Below are positions 20,056 through 32,168 of a stretch of DNA of 55,737 nt, piece after piece (positions within the stretch are counted from its first letter, which is position 1; every line of letters starts with the position of its first letter). The position numbers and the translations under genes were made by a program. The notes beneath the pieces are model-generated. The model was not told the DNA's origin, did no database searches, and worked only from the letters and a program-made list of their open reading frames with translations. Source of the stretch: Chara braunii (lineage: Eukaryota; Streptophyta; Charophyceae; Charales; Characeae); the NCBI GenBank assembly GCA_003427395.1, contig BFEA01000213.1, positions 369,161-424,897 on the forward strand, read 5' to 3'.

Positions 20056-20414
20056 GCAAAGGAACAAACACATGCGCAGTTGCGCTTTGTGCTTTACGTT
20101 TGTTGTGGCTTATCCAATGACATTGCCTTCTCGGGTGATGAATAGATAACCTGTAGGATCAGATGTTGGATTTTCCGAATCTTTTCAAAACAGGAAAAAA
20201 GGATTGTGTTGGATCAGCGGAAAAAAAAAAAAAAAAATCCATCAACATAAACTTCTTGCAGTAGAGACGAACTGCGCACGACCGGGGATTGGGGGGCGCG
20301 GGAATTGGGGGGCGGGGTGGGCAAGCCCAAAGTCACCATCACCGTCGGGCACCAACTGGGTTTTAAATTTTCGCCACGTGTTTGCGTGTGTGTTTTAAAT
20401 TGTCCCCAGAACAA

Positions 20415-20443
<29 letters not shown>
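20415..20443 (+). repeat. (TG)n microsatellite
   Basis: About 14 TG units. Confidence 0.95.
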
Positions 20444-20446
<3 letters not shown>

Positions 20447-20465
20447 AATAGGAGGAAAAACATTA

Positions 20466-20469
<4 letters not shown>

Positions 20470-20541
<72 letters not shown>
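20470..20541 (+). repeat. (AG)n microsatellite
   Basis: About 36 AG units, 27 bp after the TG tract. Confidence 0.95.
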
Positions 20542-20544
<3 letters not shown>

Positions 20545-20791
20545 CCTGTCGTCTCTAATCTACGTGTTTAACTTTTTTTTTCCCGAAGTAGACTACCTGT
20601 CATATCTTGTTTTTCCCCCCGATCTTCTTAATCTCCCGTGATCCTCCTCCTCTCCTCTTTCACAGTGTCGACCTTTCTCCTCTCCTTCTCTTTTCTTATC
20701 TGTCTGATCCTTCTTGTCCTTCTAACCTACCCTTCACAGGCAGCATGCATACAATCACATGCTTCAAGGACTCAATCTGTGTATTCTCCTG

Positions 20792-20794
<3 letters not shown>
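20542..20794. other. Pyrimidine-rich spacer
   Basis: C/T-rich sequence between the AG and TC microsatellites. No gene is supported. Confidence 0.4.

Positions 20795-20848
<54 letters not shown>
20795..20848 (+). repeat. (TC)n microsatellite
   Basis: About 26 TC units followed by an ATATATAT stretch and T runs. Confidence 0.95.
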
Positions 20849-20849
<1 letters not shown>

Positions 20850-21129
20850 ATATATATATGTATTTTTTTTATTTTTTTTTTACGTGGCAGTGGCAGTGTG
20901 AGTTGGCAGGCTGGTCACCAGAGTATCCACTGATGATTGGGATTCTTCATCTGCGTTAAGATTTCTGCCTTGCGCAGCCACCTTGGCAAGCTGCGCTCCA
21001 ATTCCTCCTCCATTTCCTTCCGGATCTTCTGAACAATCGGATGCTTCGTGATGTTAGCCCACCAGGCTTTGAGCTTGACACAGTCCACACACACACACAC
21101 AGGTAGAGCTTGAGGCTACCCGGTGAGAG

Positions 21130-21563
21130 CGTGCATTAGGACTGTTGGCGAGCAGTGGAACTAGGGTAGGCCCCTGCCGGCAGCTCTCTCGTCTGTCAGA
21201 CTGTCGCTAATTTATTGGAGTGGAGAAGGAGGAAGCTTATCATTGAGCCTCGGCGCATCACTCAGCAACTGCGAAAAATGAGAACGAATCTTGCAGAAAA
21301 CTATGGACATATGCACCGCTATTATTTTTGTCTTTTCCGCAGATGCAGAAAAGACAAAAATAATAGCGGTGCATATGTCCATAGTTTTCTGCAAGATTCG
21401 TTCTCATTTTTCGCAGTTGCTGAGTGATGCGCCGAGGCTCAATGATAAGCTTCCTCCTTCTCCACTCCAATAAATTAGCAAATTAGCGACAGTCTGACAG
21501 ACGAGAGAGCTGCCGGCAGGGGCCTACCCTAGTTCCACTGCTCGCCAACAGTCCTAATGCACG
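21130..21563. repeat. Near-perfect 434-bp palindrome
   Basis: Arms 21130-21342 and 21343-21563 are reverse complements with a 2-nt loop, one mismatch near the tip (21338/21347) and one 8-bp length difference (AAATTAGC is duplicated in the right arm near 21474-21490). Because both strands read almost the same, mirrored 70- and 60-aa frames appear on each strand; these are not genes. It could be a fold-back transposon, a recent inverted duplication, or a library or assembly hairpin, although the 8-bp difference argues against a purely computational artefact. Confidence 0.9.
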
Positions 21564-21948
21564 GGGCGTAGACTCTGTCCAGATGCATTCGAAATGTCGG
21601 TGCATGCGCATGTCGGGTGGTTCAACCTGCTGATGCACCCAAACCATTGTCGACTTCCACTGACAATTCTCCGATCCGTCTCGCCGCACTGCTAACCAGG
21701 GGCGTCTCCACACCACTCTCGAACTCAAAATGTGAAAACGACAAAAATGTGGCGGGTGCATCTGGCCATGGTCTAGCGCGAAGTTCATTCTCCTTTCGAG
21801 ACTGGTGTGGGGATGCCCCAAATGTGCAAACTGGAGCATGGGCCATTGTATGTCCGGCCCTCGCCACACCACTGGACGACATCCTTCCCATCGTCACTTT
21901 CCAGGCGAAAGAAATTGCAGCGGAGGCAAGGGCTGGAGTTGCACGGGC

Positions 21949-21949
<1 letters not shown>
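21564..21949. other. Unannotated stretch between palindrome and GA repeat
   Basis: Overlapping frames lie on both strands (21483-21872 minus, 21617-22114 plus). Neither has a recognisable domain and the latter runs on through the GA repeat. No gene is called. Confidence 0.4.

Positions 21950-22024
<75 letters not shown>
21950..22024 (+). repeat. (GA)n microsatellite
   Basis: About 37 GA units. Confidence 0.95.
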
Positions 22025-22026
<2 letters not shown>

Positions 22027-22168
22027 ACGAACAATTTCATTAAATAGTGACAAGTCGACCCACCGCCACCCCTGCGGCGGCAGAGAGTGGGAGTCCAGTT
22101 TGAGGGGGCGTTGAAGAGGGAAGAAGGGTTGTCATGTCATTACAGTGACTCTTAGAAATTCAATTACT

Positions 22169-22269
22169 GTCTTCACCCGAATAGAACGCCCGGTCATTAT
22201 AGCTGTATCTGGCACAACTTGCAGCCCAGATACAGAGATAATTACCGGGCGTTCTATTCGGGTGAAGAC
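22169..22269. repeat. 101-bp hairpin with 44-bp arms
   Basis: Left arm 22169-22212 starts GTCTTCACCCGAATAGAACG, and right arm 22226-22269 ends with its complement. Arms match almost throughout, with one mismatch and a small AGCT/AGAG bulge. This suits a very short foldback MITE. I see no confident target duplication. Confidence 0.8.
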
Positions 22270-23660
<1,391 letters not shown>

Positions 23661-23663
23661 TTG

Positions 23664-23753
23664 GGTAATGGCCCCACTACTTACCGGGTAGAATTGTGAG
23701 GCCCCCGGCCGCGAGTGGAATTTCATTGCAAAAAAAAAAAAAAAAAAAAAAAA
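23664..23753 (+). mobile_element. Possible tRNA-like module with A tail
   Basis: TACCGGGTAG, then GGCCCCCGGCCGCGAGTGG and 24 A residues, resembles module 2 of LTR Y in layout. The B box is poor, so this is a weak call. Confidence 0.25.
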
Positions 23754-24119
23754 ATAGCGGTGGAGCATGGTATTTTGGAGGGTCAACAACAGAAGTTCAG
23801 GGAGGCTGTCGAAGGCTGGTCGTCGGTCCGCCGCCGTCCTGGCTGCGCCCCCACGCCCCGCGTGGTATCAGTAAGGCAGTAAGAAAGATGAACGAATCGA
23901 GGCGCGACATCAGGCTAGGTGCATTCGAAGTTAGAGGAGGAAGAGAAACAAATATTACGTGCGTTTGTGGACGGATTTTGGCAATCTAAAAGCCGAATCC
24001 GAGTTTTTTTGTTGGGGCGAATCAGATCGTGCAGCTAATTTGGGCGCTAGGGTGCTGAGCGGGGAGATAGGAGGGAAAGTGGTGCGTGAGAGATGTCGGG
24101 GAGTGGGGCTATGACGAAC

Positions 24120-24345
24120 AGCGGGCTCGATTCTTGACAAAATCGAGCGAGGTAAGAACTAAGATTGGGGTTTATTGACAGGGCGACCCCGTTTTAAAAA
24201 CCAGAATTGGGTAAGAGCCAGTAGAGGTAGAAGTTAGTAGAGAAACTGGTGCGCCGGGGCTATGGCGGGGGTGACGAAGGAGTGAAGGGGGAAACGAGTA
24301 TCTCGATCGTTTCCGAACGGAATCGAGCGAGGAAGGGGTCGTTTC
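24120..24345. repeat. Hairpin units matching H4a in inverted orientation
   Basis: CGATTCTTGACAAAATCG at about 24128 and CGATCGTTTCCGAACGG near 24303 lie inside CGAGCGAGG and GGGGCTATG contexts. These are the reverse complement of the GATTCC/GGAATC, CGCCATAG pattern at 7.2-7.4 kb. Confidence 0.5.
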
Positions 24346-24652
24346 GGGGGTTTTGGCGGATGGCGAGTCCGATGGCGGCGTCCGTTTATGCTCTAGAGTA
24401 ATGGTCTGGGCGCTACGATCGTGAAAGTCTGCGTGGGTGAAGGAGACAAAAGACGAATACACCTACCCATGTTCCAACGAAACATTCGTTCTTATTTTCT
24501 TTATTATTTTTTTGTTTTTCGTTCTTGATTATTGGCGGGCGGAGTAGCAAACCAGCGGGCAAATGGGCCTATGTATCTGGCTGCGTATTAGCGGGAGATT
24601 CGTTCTCCATAGGCAGCTTGGCAGGCACCAGGCGTGGCTACGGGGTAGGCAC

Positions 24653-24655
<3 letters not shown>
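24346..24655. other. Unannotated stretch
   Basis: No gene is supported between the hairpin units and the GA repeat. Confidence 0.35.

Positions 24656-24712
<57 letters not shown>
24656..24712 (+). repeat. (GA)n microsatellite
   Basis: About 28 GA units, read on the minus strand as (TC)n starting six bases after a splice-donor-like CTG|GTAAGC. Confidence 0.95.
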
Positions 24713-25350
24713 CTTACCAGATGGGGCAGCCGATGTGAGGCTAGCTGCGACGTTGGGGGCTTACATGTTCAAGGTGGGTTGCTTAGCCTACAGAACAGCA
24801 GGAGGCGCAGTAGCAACCTCTGCGTGGTCTTCGATGGTGTTTGTCCGCGGTCGCACTGTTCGTGACCCTTGCGCCAGCGACCAGGCTCGGTGTTGGTGGA
24901 CGGAAATGAACTTACCTGCGCTCTAGCGGAAGGTTCATTGAGTTCTCTCTGCACGGTACGGGAGCAACTGGGGGACGGTCGCGGAGCTGGAGACTTGCTT
25001 GCTGGTAGTGTGGCGTTTATCCCATTGAGGATTGGAGCGAGGAGGGAGTTGAACGTACCTGGGCTTGGCGGTAGTCGACAAGGTCGACATCTTCATGAAT
25101 TGCGGTTTCCAGCAGGATGCATTGTCAACTCGTAGACAGCAGGTAACCCGGCTGTGAGCACCAAGGGGGGAAGAGAATGAGCCTACCTTTTCGTCGAAAG
25201 CTGTGAGAGATGCCACTGAAGATGAGCAGTGGACCTGCAGGTTGAAGTGGCCGGTGTCAGTGCTGCAGCTCGTCGTGATTTTCCCACTCTCATGTTTTAG
25301 CCCGTCTCAGTCTGACTAAAAACCTGGGTGGTAACGCGAGGCACGTACCT
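24713..25350 (-). other. Run of splice-donor-like sites on the minus strand, no confirmed gene
   Basis: On the minus strand, good 5' splice-site words recur: GAG|GTACGTG (about 25346), AAAAG|GTAGGCTC (about 25181), CCCAG|GTACGTTC (about 25059), GCGCAG|GTAAGTTC (about 24914) and CTG|GTAAGCCTC (about 24715). A 93-codon minus-strand frame (24935-25216) covers two of them. I recognise no domain and no matching acceptors with certainty. It could be a decayed multi-exon gene or chance in a GT-rich repeat. Confidence 0.25.
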
Positions 25351-25499
25351 CGTCTATGTGGTGGTCTGTAAGGTCGGGGTCTGCATATACTTGGTCGATG
25401 CTACCAAGAGCAGTGTGGCCATACTCAGGGTATTGAGTACAGAAGACTGTGCTTATGTCCCAGATGCAGCTCGCACCAGTTGGTTACTCCATCGGGGTT

Positions 25500-26285
25500 G
25501 CCCCTCACTTTGAGGACGTTACTACTGTGCAGTCTGGTGTTATCTTTAGAAGCGGTGTTGCTGATTGCCGCTTAAACTTCCGACTGCGAACTGCTGTGGT
25601 ACACAGAGAGCGGTTGCTACCTCTTTTTGTCATGCTGCCTGACGTGTATAATCGCTGCATTAAGTTTGCTGCTACAACCGTTTCAGACTGTAGCCGCAAA
25701 TTTGACTAGGAGGCGGCGTTGTTGCGGTATACCTGGTTGGTAGTTACCGTGTTTTCAAGGTCCACTGTTGTGGCACGACTCGAGCCCCAACCAGGACGCT
25801 AACAATATGTTTTGCGGCCTAAGCTACAGCGACCGGGTGTTAGAGACAAAAGTCTAATTGCTGTTTACAATAAGCAGACGGACTATTGCCGTTGCAGTAA
25901 GTCCTGCATGTCATTGCTGGCTGCTACGGTGCGGCGGGATGCTGCTATGGCGGTGCGCATAAATACTAGATACCACAGTTAGGCCCGAGTTGACGGGTAG
26001 GAGTCGCTCTAACCACCTTTGCTTATGACCGCAGCAGCCAGACTGTTAGTGGGAAGCGGAAATTGTATGGTTATAACTGTGCACATGAACAGACAGCCCC
26101 TACCTGGAGCAAAATCCTGTTTGTGACACCTGGAGGTCGTGCTTTTACTGGCTGTTGCGCATGGCTGTTGTGTGCGCATGGTTTGATGGGTATTGACGTG
26201 TTCTATCCATGTTTTAAGTAGAGCACGTAGGGATGTGCACTATTGGAACGTGGCTCTTTAAGGTTGCGGAGTAGAGCTGCGGTCA
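25500..26285. repeat. CTG/TTG-rich tract, inverted counterpart of 5860-6270
   Basis: Words such as GCTGCTA, TTGCCG and GTTGCGG dominate. It occupies the same position relative to H1 as the CAG/CAA tract in X copy 1, in reverse complement. No long frame spans it. Confidence 0.45.
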
Positions 26286-26289
26286 GAGG

Positions 26290-26836
26290 TAAAGGAACAG
26301 CGACTTAGCGGCGCATTTTGGCCACCATTGCAGGGCCCTCAGGCGGGTGAAGATATCAAGGCCCTCTCCTGAGAGTTCAGTTGTCCCCCTCTTGTATCTC
26401 GAGCGTCTAAAACCCCTTACTTCTGCCCTTCTTACTCTAAGTCTAATCCAGTTCTGAGAGGAAGACGCCAGGCGGGATTGCAAACCGTAGGACCGCAGCA
26501 AGACTCTATGGGGAGTCAGCCCACTGATTGCGGGAGCTCTGCCGGAACTCAGGAGGAGTTCTGGAGGCAGGGAACCATCAAGTATACCTTTCTCTATCTG
26601 TATGACCCCATATTACCCTAATTTGACTACTTCCCTTTAGTTTGATTGGCGTATGCATGCCTATCCCTATGATTTTTGTTTTCTCTTCAGGACATAACCA
26701 GACTAAGTAAAAGAATGCTTGTACAATGTCAGTTTCAGTTTCATTATCTGAATGAAAGCAAATTGTGGGGTTGCATCTGGGGGAAGGGTGGGAGGAAGGC
26801 AGTATTGTATGTTTGACTGGATCAACCAAAAGTTGG
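26290..26836. other. Element X copy 2 segment matching 5131-5690 inverted
   Basis: The reverse complement matches 5400-5690 through the AGACTTAGAGTAAGAAGGG, GGCGGGATTGCA and GATTGCGGGAGCTCTGCC words. No gene. Confidence 0.6.
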
Positions 26837-27500
26837 GCCAGTTCCATAAGTTTGGGAAGGCCTAGTGTTGTGTTTATCTTTGGATTGTGTGGAGAGTCAG
26901 TCAAATCCATAAGTTTGGGTAGTCTGGCCGCTCTGACTTGTGAGGGTTGCTTGCGGTTGACTTTTCAGGAGCCAGTCAAATTCATAAGTTTGGTTAGTCT
27001 GGCGGTCTTGTTTACTTTGGGTTTCTGTCGATTTCTTTTTGCCTTGGCTTTGAGAGAAATGAACCAGGCTGAGGGTCAAGACATGTTCCATAAGTTTGGG
27101 TGGTCTTCGTCCAATGCCTCGCACATGCTGGAACCCAAAGTTTACAATTTGGCTATATCCTTTTATTATTTTATCTAAGAACAGGCTAGTGAAACAGGGT
27201 TCCATAAGTTAGGGTGGTCTGACTATATAGCTTATCACCAACTGAAGAGAGTACTAATTAAGAGTAAACTTGTGGTACGAAGGGGCAGACTGAATCTTGA
27301 GCTGAAGATGATCGGTTCAGTCATATGCTACCTCAAAAGACTAAGTGAAGATAATTATATAAATCTTGAATACGTGAACAGTTCAGAGCGGCCAGGGTGG
27401 CCTAGTTACATGCCCAAAGAAGAAAAAAGTTGTTGTGTCCTGTGTTTGTGTATACTTTATGGCTGAGCTAGACATGTTCCACAAGTTTGGGTGGTCTAGT
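26837..27500. repeat. Covarying hairpin array H1, inverted copy
   Basis: The loop core appears here as TCCATAAGTTTGGG (complement of CCCAAACTTATGGA), with its own stems: GGCC 26837-26840 with GGCC 26859-26862 around TTCC/GGAA; GCCAG 26971-26975 with CTGGC 26999-27003; AAGAC 27078-27082 with GTCTT 27103-27107; CTAGAC 27468-27473 with GTCTAG 27494-27499. The stems do not match those of the 4.2-5.1 kb array one for one, yet they pair. Confidence 0.8.
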
Positions 27501-27779
27501 TTTATGCCTTATGTAAGCTGGGTATAAAGGGATAAATCACTGAAAGACTACGAATTATTGTTTGTTCTGGTTGACTTGGGGATGGTGAGAGTACTTACTT
27601 TTGTGGTTTGGCCTGCATGAGACTGAGTGCGACTACTGCTTAGTATGTGTTTTAGTTGATAGGTGGTTGCTTTAGTTGCTCGCCACGTGCTAGAGCCATA
27701 GGAGTTAGTTTCAATTTCTGCATTTTCTGAGCTAAGTTTCTTTTTACTTAGGTCAATTTCTGCATTTTTTGGGACTTTT

Positions 27780-28350
27780 TGTTATGCTTGGTCTTGTATA
27801 AGTCTTGGTAAGCCACTTTCTCTATGGGAAGCGCTGCCGAAATTTCTACAACACCAAGGAGTTAGTCAAATTTGTCTTTTCAAAGTTCAGTTTGTCTGAC
27901 TTTCATATATGACTTAGTAAAAATTTGAAGATTCTCCTTTTCTAAATGGAGTATTGCCAAAATTTTTGTTAATTCAGGGAGTTAGATAAAATTGGAACTT
28001 AAGAAGTCAAAATCATTTTAGATTATGAACTTGGCCTTGTATAAATTTTGGTAAGCTACTTTCTCTACGTGAAGCGCTGCCGAAATTTCTATAAATCCAA
28101 GGAGTTAGTCAAAACTCAAACTTTTTAAAAGTTCAACTTGTCAGATTTTTATATGTCTGGCTTAGTAGAAATCTGGGAAGTCTCCTTTTCTAAAGGGAGT
28201 GCTGTCCAAATTTTTGCTAATTCAGGGAGTCATACAAAAGTTGACTTTGAAGGGTTGAAGATTTTTTTTTATTTCATAATTAGGCTGATATAAATTCTGG
28301 AAAGACACTTTTCCTACGGGAAGCGCTGCCGAAATTTTCTTAGTTTAGAA
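27780..28350. repeat. Hairpin array H2, inverted copy
   Basis: Four to five units contain GAAGCGCTGCCGAAATTT or GGAGT(G/A)(C/T)TG(C/T)C and AGGGAGT(T/C)A, the complement of the 3.2-3.8 kb array. Confidence 0.7.
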
Positions 28351-30086
28351 TAGATAAATTATATTTTGACAGGTGGCGACTCTGGCAGTCCACTGTGTAT
28401 AGAGGAGATTCTGCCATAGGTCTACCTTTCTTTGGACACTGGCTTAGAAATAGACCTAGACCTGGCTATCAGAAGAGTCTTAAGTGAGAACATGTCATGG
28501 GGATTTGATTTTCATACGCTGACGGTTTAGCTTGGACATTGATCTATCGTATAATACAGGTCTTCTTTGGGCATTCGATCCAGGATTTTGGCTTGTTTCA
28601 ACTGGATCTTACAAGGATCATCTTCTGTTATCACTGATAACAGGTCGGTTGGTTGATCGCCGACTTATCGGCTCACGACACAACTTTGCTTACACCTGTA
28701 CCTCAACTTGATTGCCTTAGCACTGAGAGTTGATACGTTTTCTTTGAGGGTTTAACCGAACTTCTTTTAAATGACCATTATAAAGAACTTATGAGAATTA
28801 CGGAGAGTTAAACTATGACTGGGGCTTGAATGCGTGATGCGTGGTTTGAGTTACAGGGAACAGTAAAGTTTACCACATTGGTGTATGACAATGTGGCTAT
28901 TGTGTGTGCCTGTGTTTTATGCAGGTTTGTATTTTGGAGCTTTATAAACGGGCCATACTTTGGAGGCAGTGAGAATGACAACCATGTGTCGCACGATCTG
29001 CATACTTGATGGGTTTATGTTGCCCGCGTGTTTTTCATCTCATCTCGAGTTCTGATTTGATATATAAGTCTTGGGATGTCTATTTATTTATTGGATATTT
29101 TGTTTGTTAATTTGTATAGTTGGACGTTGTAGTCCGTGGCAGCCGTCAAAGTCAAACCCCTTGACTTTTTCTCTAGCCCTGGATGATGGAACTAGTCTGC
29201 AGGGCAATACGAGACGATTGCCACCACAGGTATGAACCTGTGTACCACCCACTCTCCGCAGGGTGCAGAAGAGGGTGTGGTTTTCAACCGCATTTGGCGG
29301 TTGTCCAGCGTCGAGAGATCATTCCCCCTAGGCGCGTGTCAGCCGACACTTGAGTGTCGAATGCGACCCTCGAGATCAACGAGGACCGCATGAGTATAGG
29401 CACTACATAGTACGCCATCATTGTGACCGCTTGCGTACGCTTGCATTGCGAGTCGATATGAGTTAGCCCTGCGTCCGCGCGGTTTTGTACTAAGTCTCGC
29501 GCGCGACGCCTATCTGATTTTCTCGTCAGAAAGATATGGGATGACTACTAAGGGACCAGGAGTGTTGTCACGCTGTTTGTTTTGTGTTGTTTTGTGTATG
29601 TGTAGGTATGTGTGTTTTTATTATTATGTTTTATTGTGGTGTGCATGTGGTGCGTGGGATGCGTCCTAGTCGACCGACGACGGGTCGCGCCTGGGACTTC
29701 AGCCCCCGAAGATGTCGGTTCGCATTGGGGTTCGATAGAGGCGTACTACCACGCGTACCCCCTATGCTACAACGAACGAGAAACACCCTCAGCTGGTCCA
29801 TCTCTGCGATTGCAACTGATCAGCTTTCGTACTATGGACTTGTAGCTCGGCGGGGATACGCCCTCTAAAGGGAGGTGACAGCTCCCGTAAGGTGGAGGTA
29901 AGGCGTGCCTCGCGTAGGCCCTATCCTGTTGTAGGGGCTCGCGAGAGGTATGGCTGGCGCACTCGGCCGGAGCGGCTTGCGGAAGCTCCATATGCAGTTG
30001 CGACGAAGGATTTAAACCGACTCCTGCGTGACACGGCTGGGAGGGTCCCGCGCTGCCCTGTGCGGTGTCGGACCGATGCGCTGACA
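28351..30086 (+). repeat. Right terminal segment of element X copy 2
   Basis: The reverse complement matches 1013-3230. Shared landmarks are the CTGTTATCACTGATAACAG palindrome (28627), CACTTGAGTGTC (about 29348), the CGCGCGACGCC stretch (29497) and the GAGCGGCTTGCGGAAGCTCC stretch (29971). The frames in it (29584-29868 plus, 29767-30201 minus) have translated counterparts at 1112-1336, but these only reflect the shared DNA. Confidence 0.7.
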
Positions 30087-30892
30087 TCATACCTTCCATT
30101 TGTGTGAAGACCCTCTTAAGAACACTTTCCTCGAAGGATGGTGACCATGTCACCAACTTTCTTTTTGAAGGTTCGCCTCCCATTCCAACGAGTCGAAGCA
30201 ACTACTCACGTCCTGTCGCTGTGTCCTCTATGTCCACCATGTACGTTTCGTCATGCAATATCAATCATTTCTACACTCGCGTACAAGGGTCTCCCGAGGA
30301 TAACGTCATGGTTCGTTTCGTCCATGACGATTACCCGCTGAAACGATTAAATAGACTCCCTAACTTCAGGCTTAACCGCACACTTCGTAACATACCCTGA
30401 GAATGAGATTTCCCCATCGGCTCCCCGGATGCTTCTAGTTGTCTTGTTGTTGACGGTGCAACCTGTAATCTTCGCAAAATCTTTCCAAATGAGCGTGATT
30501 TCCACTCCTTTATCTACCAACGCATCTGCGTGATGAGTCTCTTTTTGTACTTTCAGTTTCCCTACCAACAACGTGTAAAAATTGAGTTTTGTTCTAGGTG
30601 GTGCGATTATGACTTCCCCTCCTTCGCGATCTAGTAAGTTTAGGTGAATGTCAACAAAAACATTTTTCAGGTCTTCCAAATCTCGATGAATCCTTTGGAG
30701 GTTGGTGACCTCTCGCAGGGTGCCATCCTCCTTTTCCTCCTCCTGAGGCTCTAGGCTCTCCTTCAATTCTACTCCTCGGCGGGTGAATAGTTGCCTAAGA
30801 CCCTTGAGAAGTGTGAGACTTGTCTGCAGCACAGTGTGAAATGATACTGACACCATGGTTCCTTTACTTAAAGTATCGACGATCTCGAGCAT
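30087..30892 (-). pseudogene. Aspartyl protease region of Y, internal region 1
   Basis: The minus-strand frame 30347-30892 encodes a retroviral-type protease fold. DALVDKGVEITLI aligns with the usual (A)LVDTGAxxNLI active site, with the DTG triad read as DKG. It is followed by DFAKITGCTVNN and GADGEISFSGYV, the usual hydrophobic and flap-to-C-terminal positions. It would cut the Gag-Pol polyprotein in an active element. The loss of DTG and downstream breaks mark it inactive. The same region at 40919-41251 reads VDEG. The pol continues at 16994 on the far side of element X copy 2. Confidence 0.75.
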
Positions 30893-32083
30893 CGTCAGAA
30901 TAGGAATCTGGTATCTGAACTTTTTCTTTTGTCGTGGTTGCTTTATCTACTGGCCCCTCTTCTCTAGGTTTCCAATAGATTTTTTCCTGCTCGTGAACCC
31001 CGGTTTCCAGCGGCATTCTGGAGTCTTCCCTTGCTTCCTCTATTATTGCGCCTTTCACAATCCTATTTCCCGTTATCCGTTGCCTGCCTGTCACATTCAC
31101 TTTGTCTCGTCCATCACTTTTTAAGATTAAATTAACCTGCACCCCACGTTCCCGGGCCTGATCCCTACCGATCTCTGCAACTTTCTTTGCAGTGACGTCC
31201 AAGTTGTTAAGGGCACTTACTGCGCGTCTCATCCCTCTCGGAGAGTTCCAATTTACTCGTTCTTATTTTGGTCCGATGCTCTCCCTTTCTAACGTCATAG
31301 AACATCTTTTCCCTACGATATCGTATAAAATGGTCGACCACCATGCAATATATGCAATTGTCATTGGTCGGGTCCTTTTTATTGACCGCACGATTAGTCA
31401 TTGCAGTCGGAATTACAACTTCCTGAGGAGGTAGCGGAGACCATGATACATGAGCTTGCATTACCATCATACCATTTTCCACTCTCTCGATCTTACTGTC
31501 GATCCCATGAAAGGGAACGTGTAGTTTTTTTATCCCTTTCTTTACTTTGTCTCCTGTGTCAGTAACTTTCACAACTTCTTCTTCTTTTAATAGGGTCGTC
31601 GACTCCGTCACTACCATCTTTTCGGCTATGTCAGTTACCGTGTCGAAATCAGCATCCCTTGTGTTCACGAATTTCGTTGTCTGCTGGTATCCGACATAAT
31701 TTTGAATTGTCTAACCCGATAAACTACCGCTGATAATTTTTACTCCTTGTGGGATTCGTCACTCTACGGATCCGTAGTACTATAAGAGTAAGCTTCCTCA
31801 AAAAATCATTATACATCGAGTAGTTTCTCCTTTGGACTGTGGTCAGCTCCGTTTCCATCGCCATTTTTTTTACCGCTAGATACTTTCTCATCAAAAAAAT
31901 ATGTGCCTCTCTCCACGATCCACTAGTTGCGACGATAGTCATTATGTCCCTCCTTAGGTTTAGCATCTCATGCTGACCAATGCATTTCATCTTTAGTGCT
32001 TTGTCCGCTCTTAGTAGTGTCACAAAATTTTTGTAATCTATTAGGAATTTCGTGATGTTCGCTTCACATCTCGTGCTGACCAA
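30893..32083 (-). pseudogene. Gag region of Y, internal region 1
   Basis: Minus-strand blocks show a Ty3-type Gag. A capsid-like block at 31724-32083 contains NITKFLIDYKNF, GSWREA and VQRRNYSMYNDFLR. A C-terminal block at 31207-31668 contains a damaged zinc knuckle, CIYCMVVDHFIRYR, where the CCHC pattern has lost its last Cys. The capsid block is followed upstream by a 103-bp tandem duplication (31964-32066 and 32067-32168) that the other Y copy lacks and that shifts the frame. The matching capsid block of the other copy is at 48272-48635. Confidence 0.75.
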
Positions 32084-32168
32084 TGTAATTCATCTTAAGT
32101 GCTTCGTCCGCTCTTAGTAGTGCCACCAAATTTTTGTAATCTATTAGGAATTCTGTGATGTTCGCTTC
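31964..32168. repeat. 103-bp tandem duplication inside gag
   Basis: CATCTC(A/G)TGCTGACCAATG starts at 31964 and again at 32067. The two units differ at a few positions. The Y copy at 48480-48590 has one unit only. Confidence 0.85.

Noticed and set aside
21212-21473. Pairs of identical 60-70-codon frames on opposite strands
   Set aside because: A direct consequence of the palindrome at 21130-21563.
29767-30201. 144-codon minus frame resembling the frame at 1112-1336
   Set aside because: Both lie in the shared end of element X; similarity is of DNA and no protein family is recognised.
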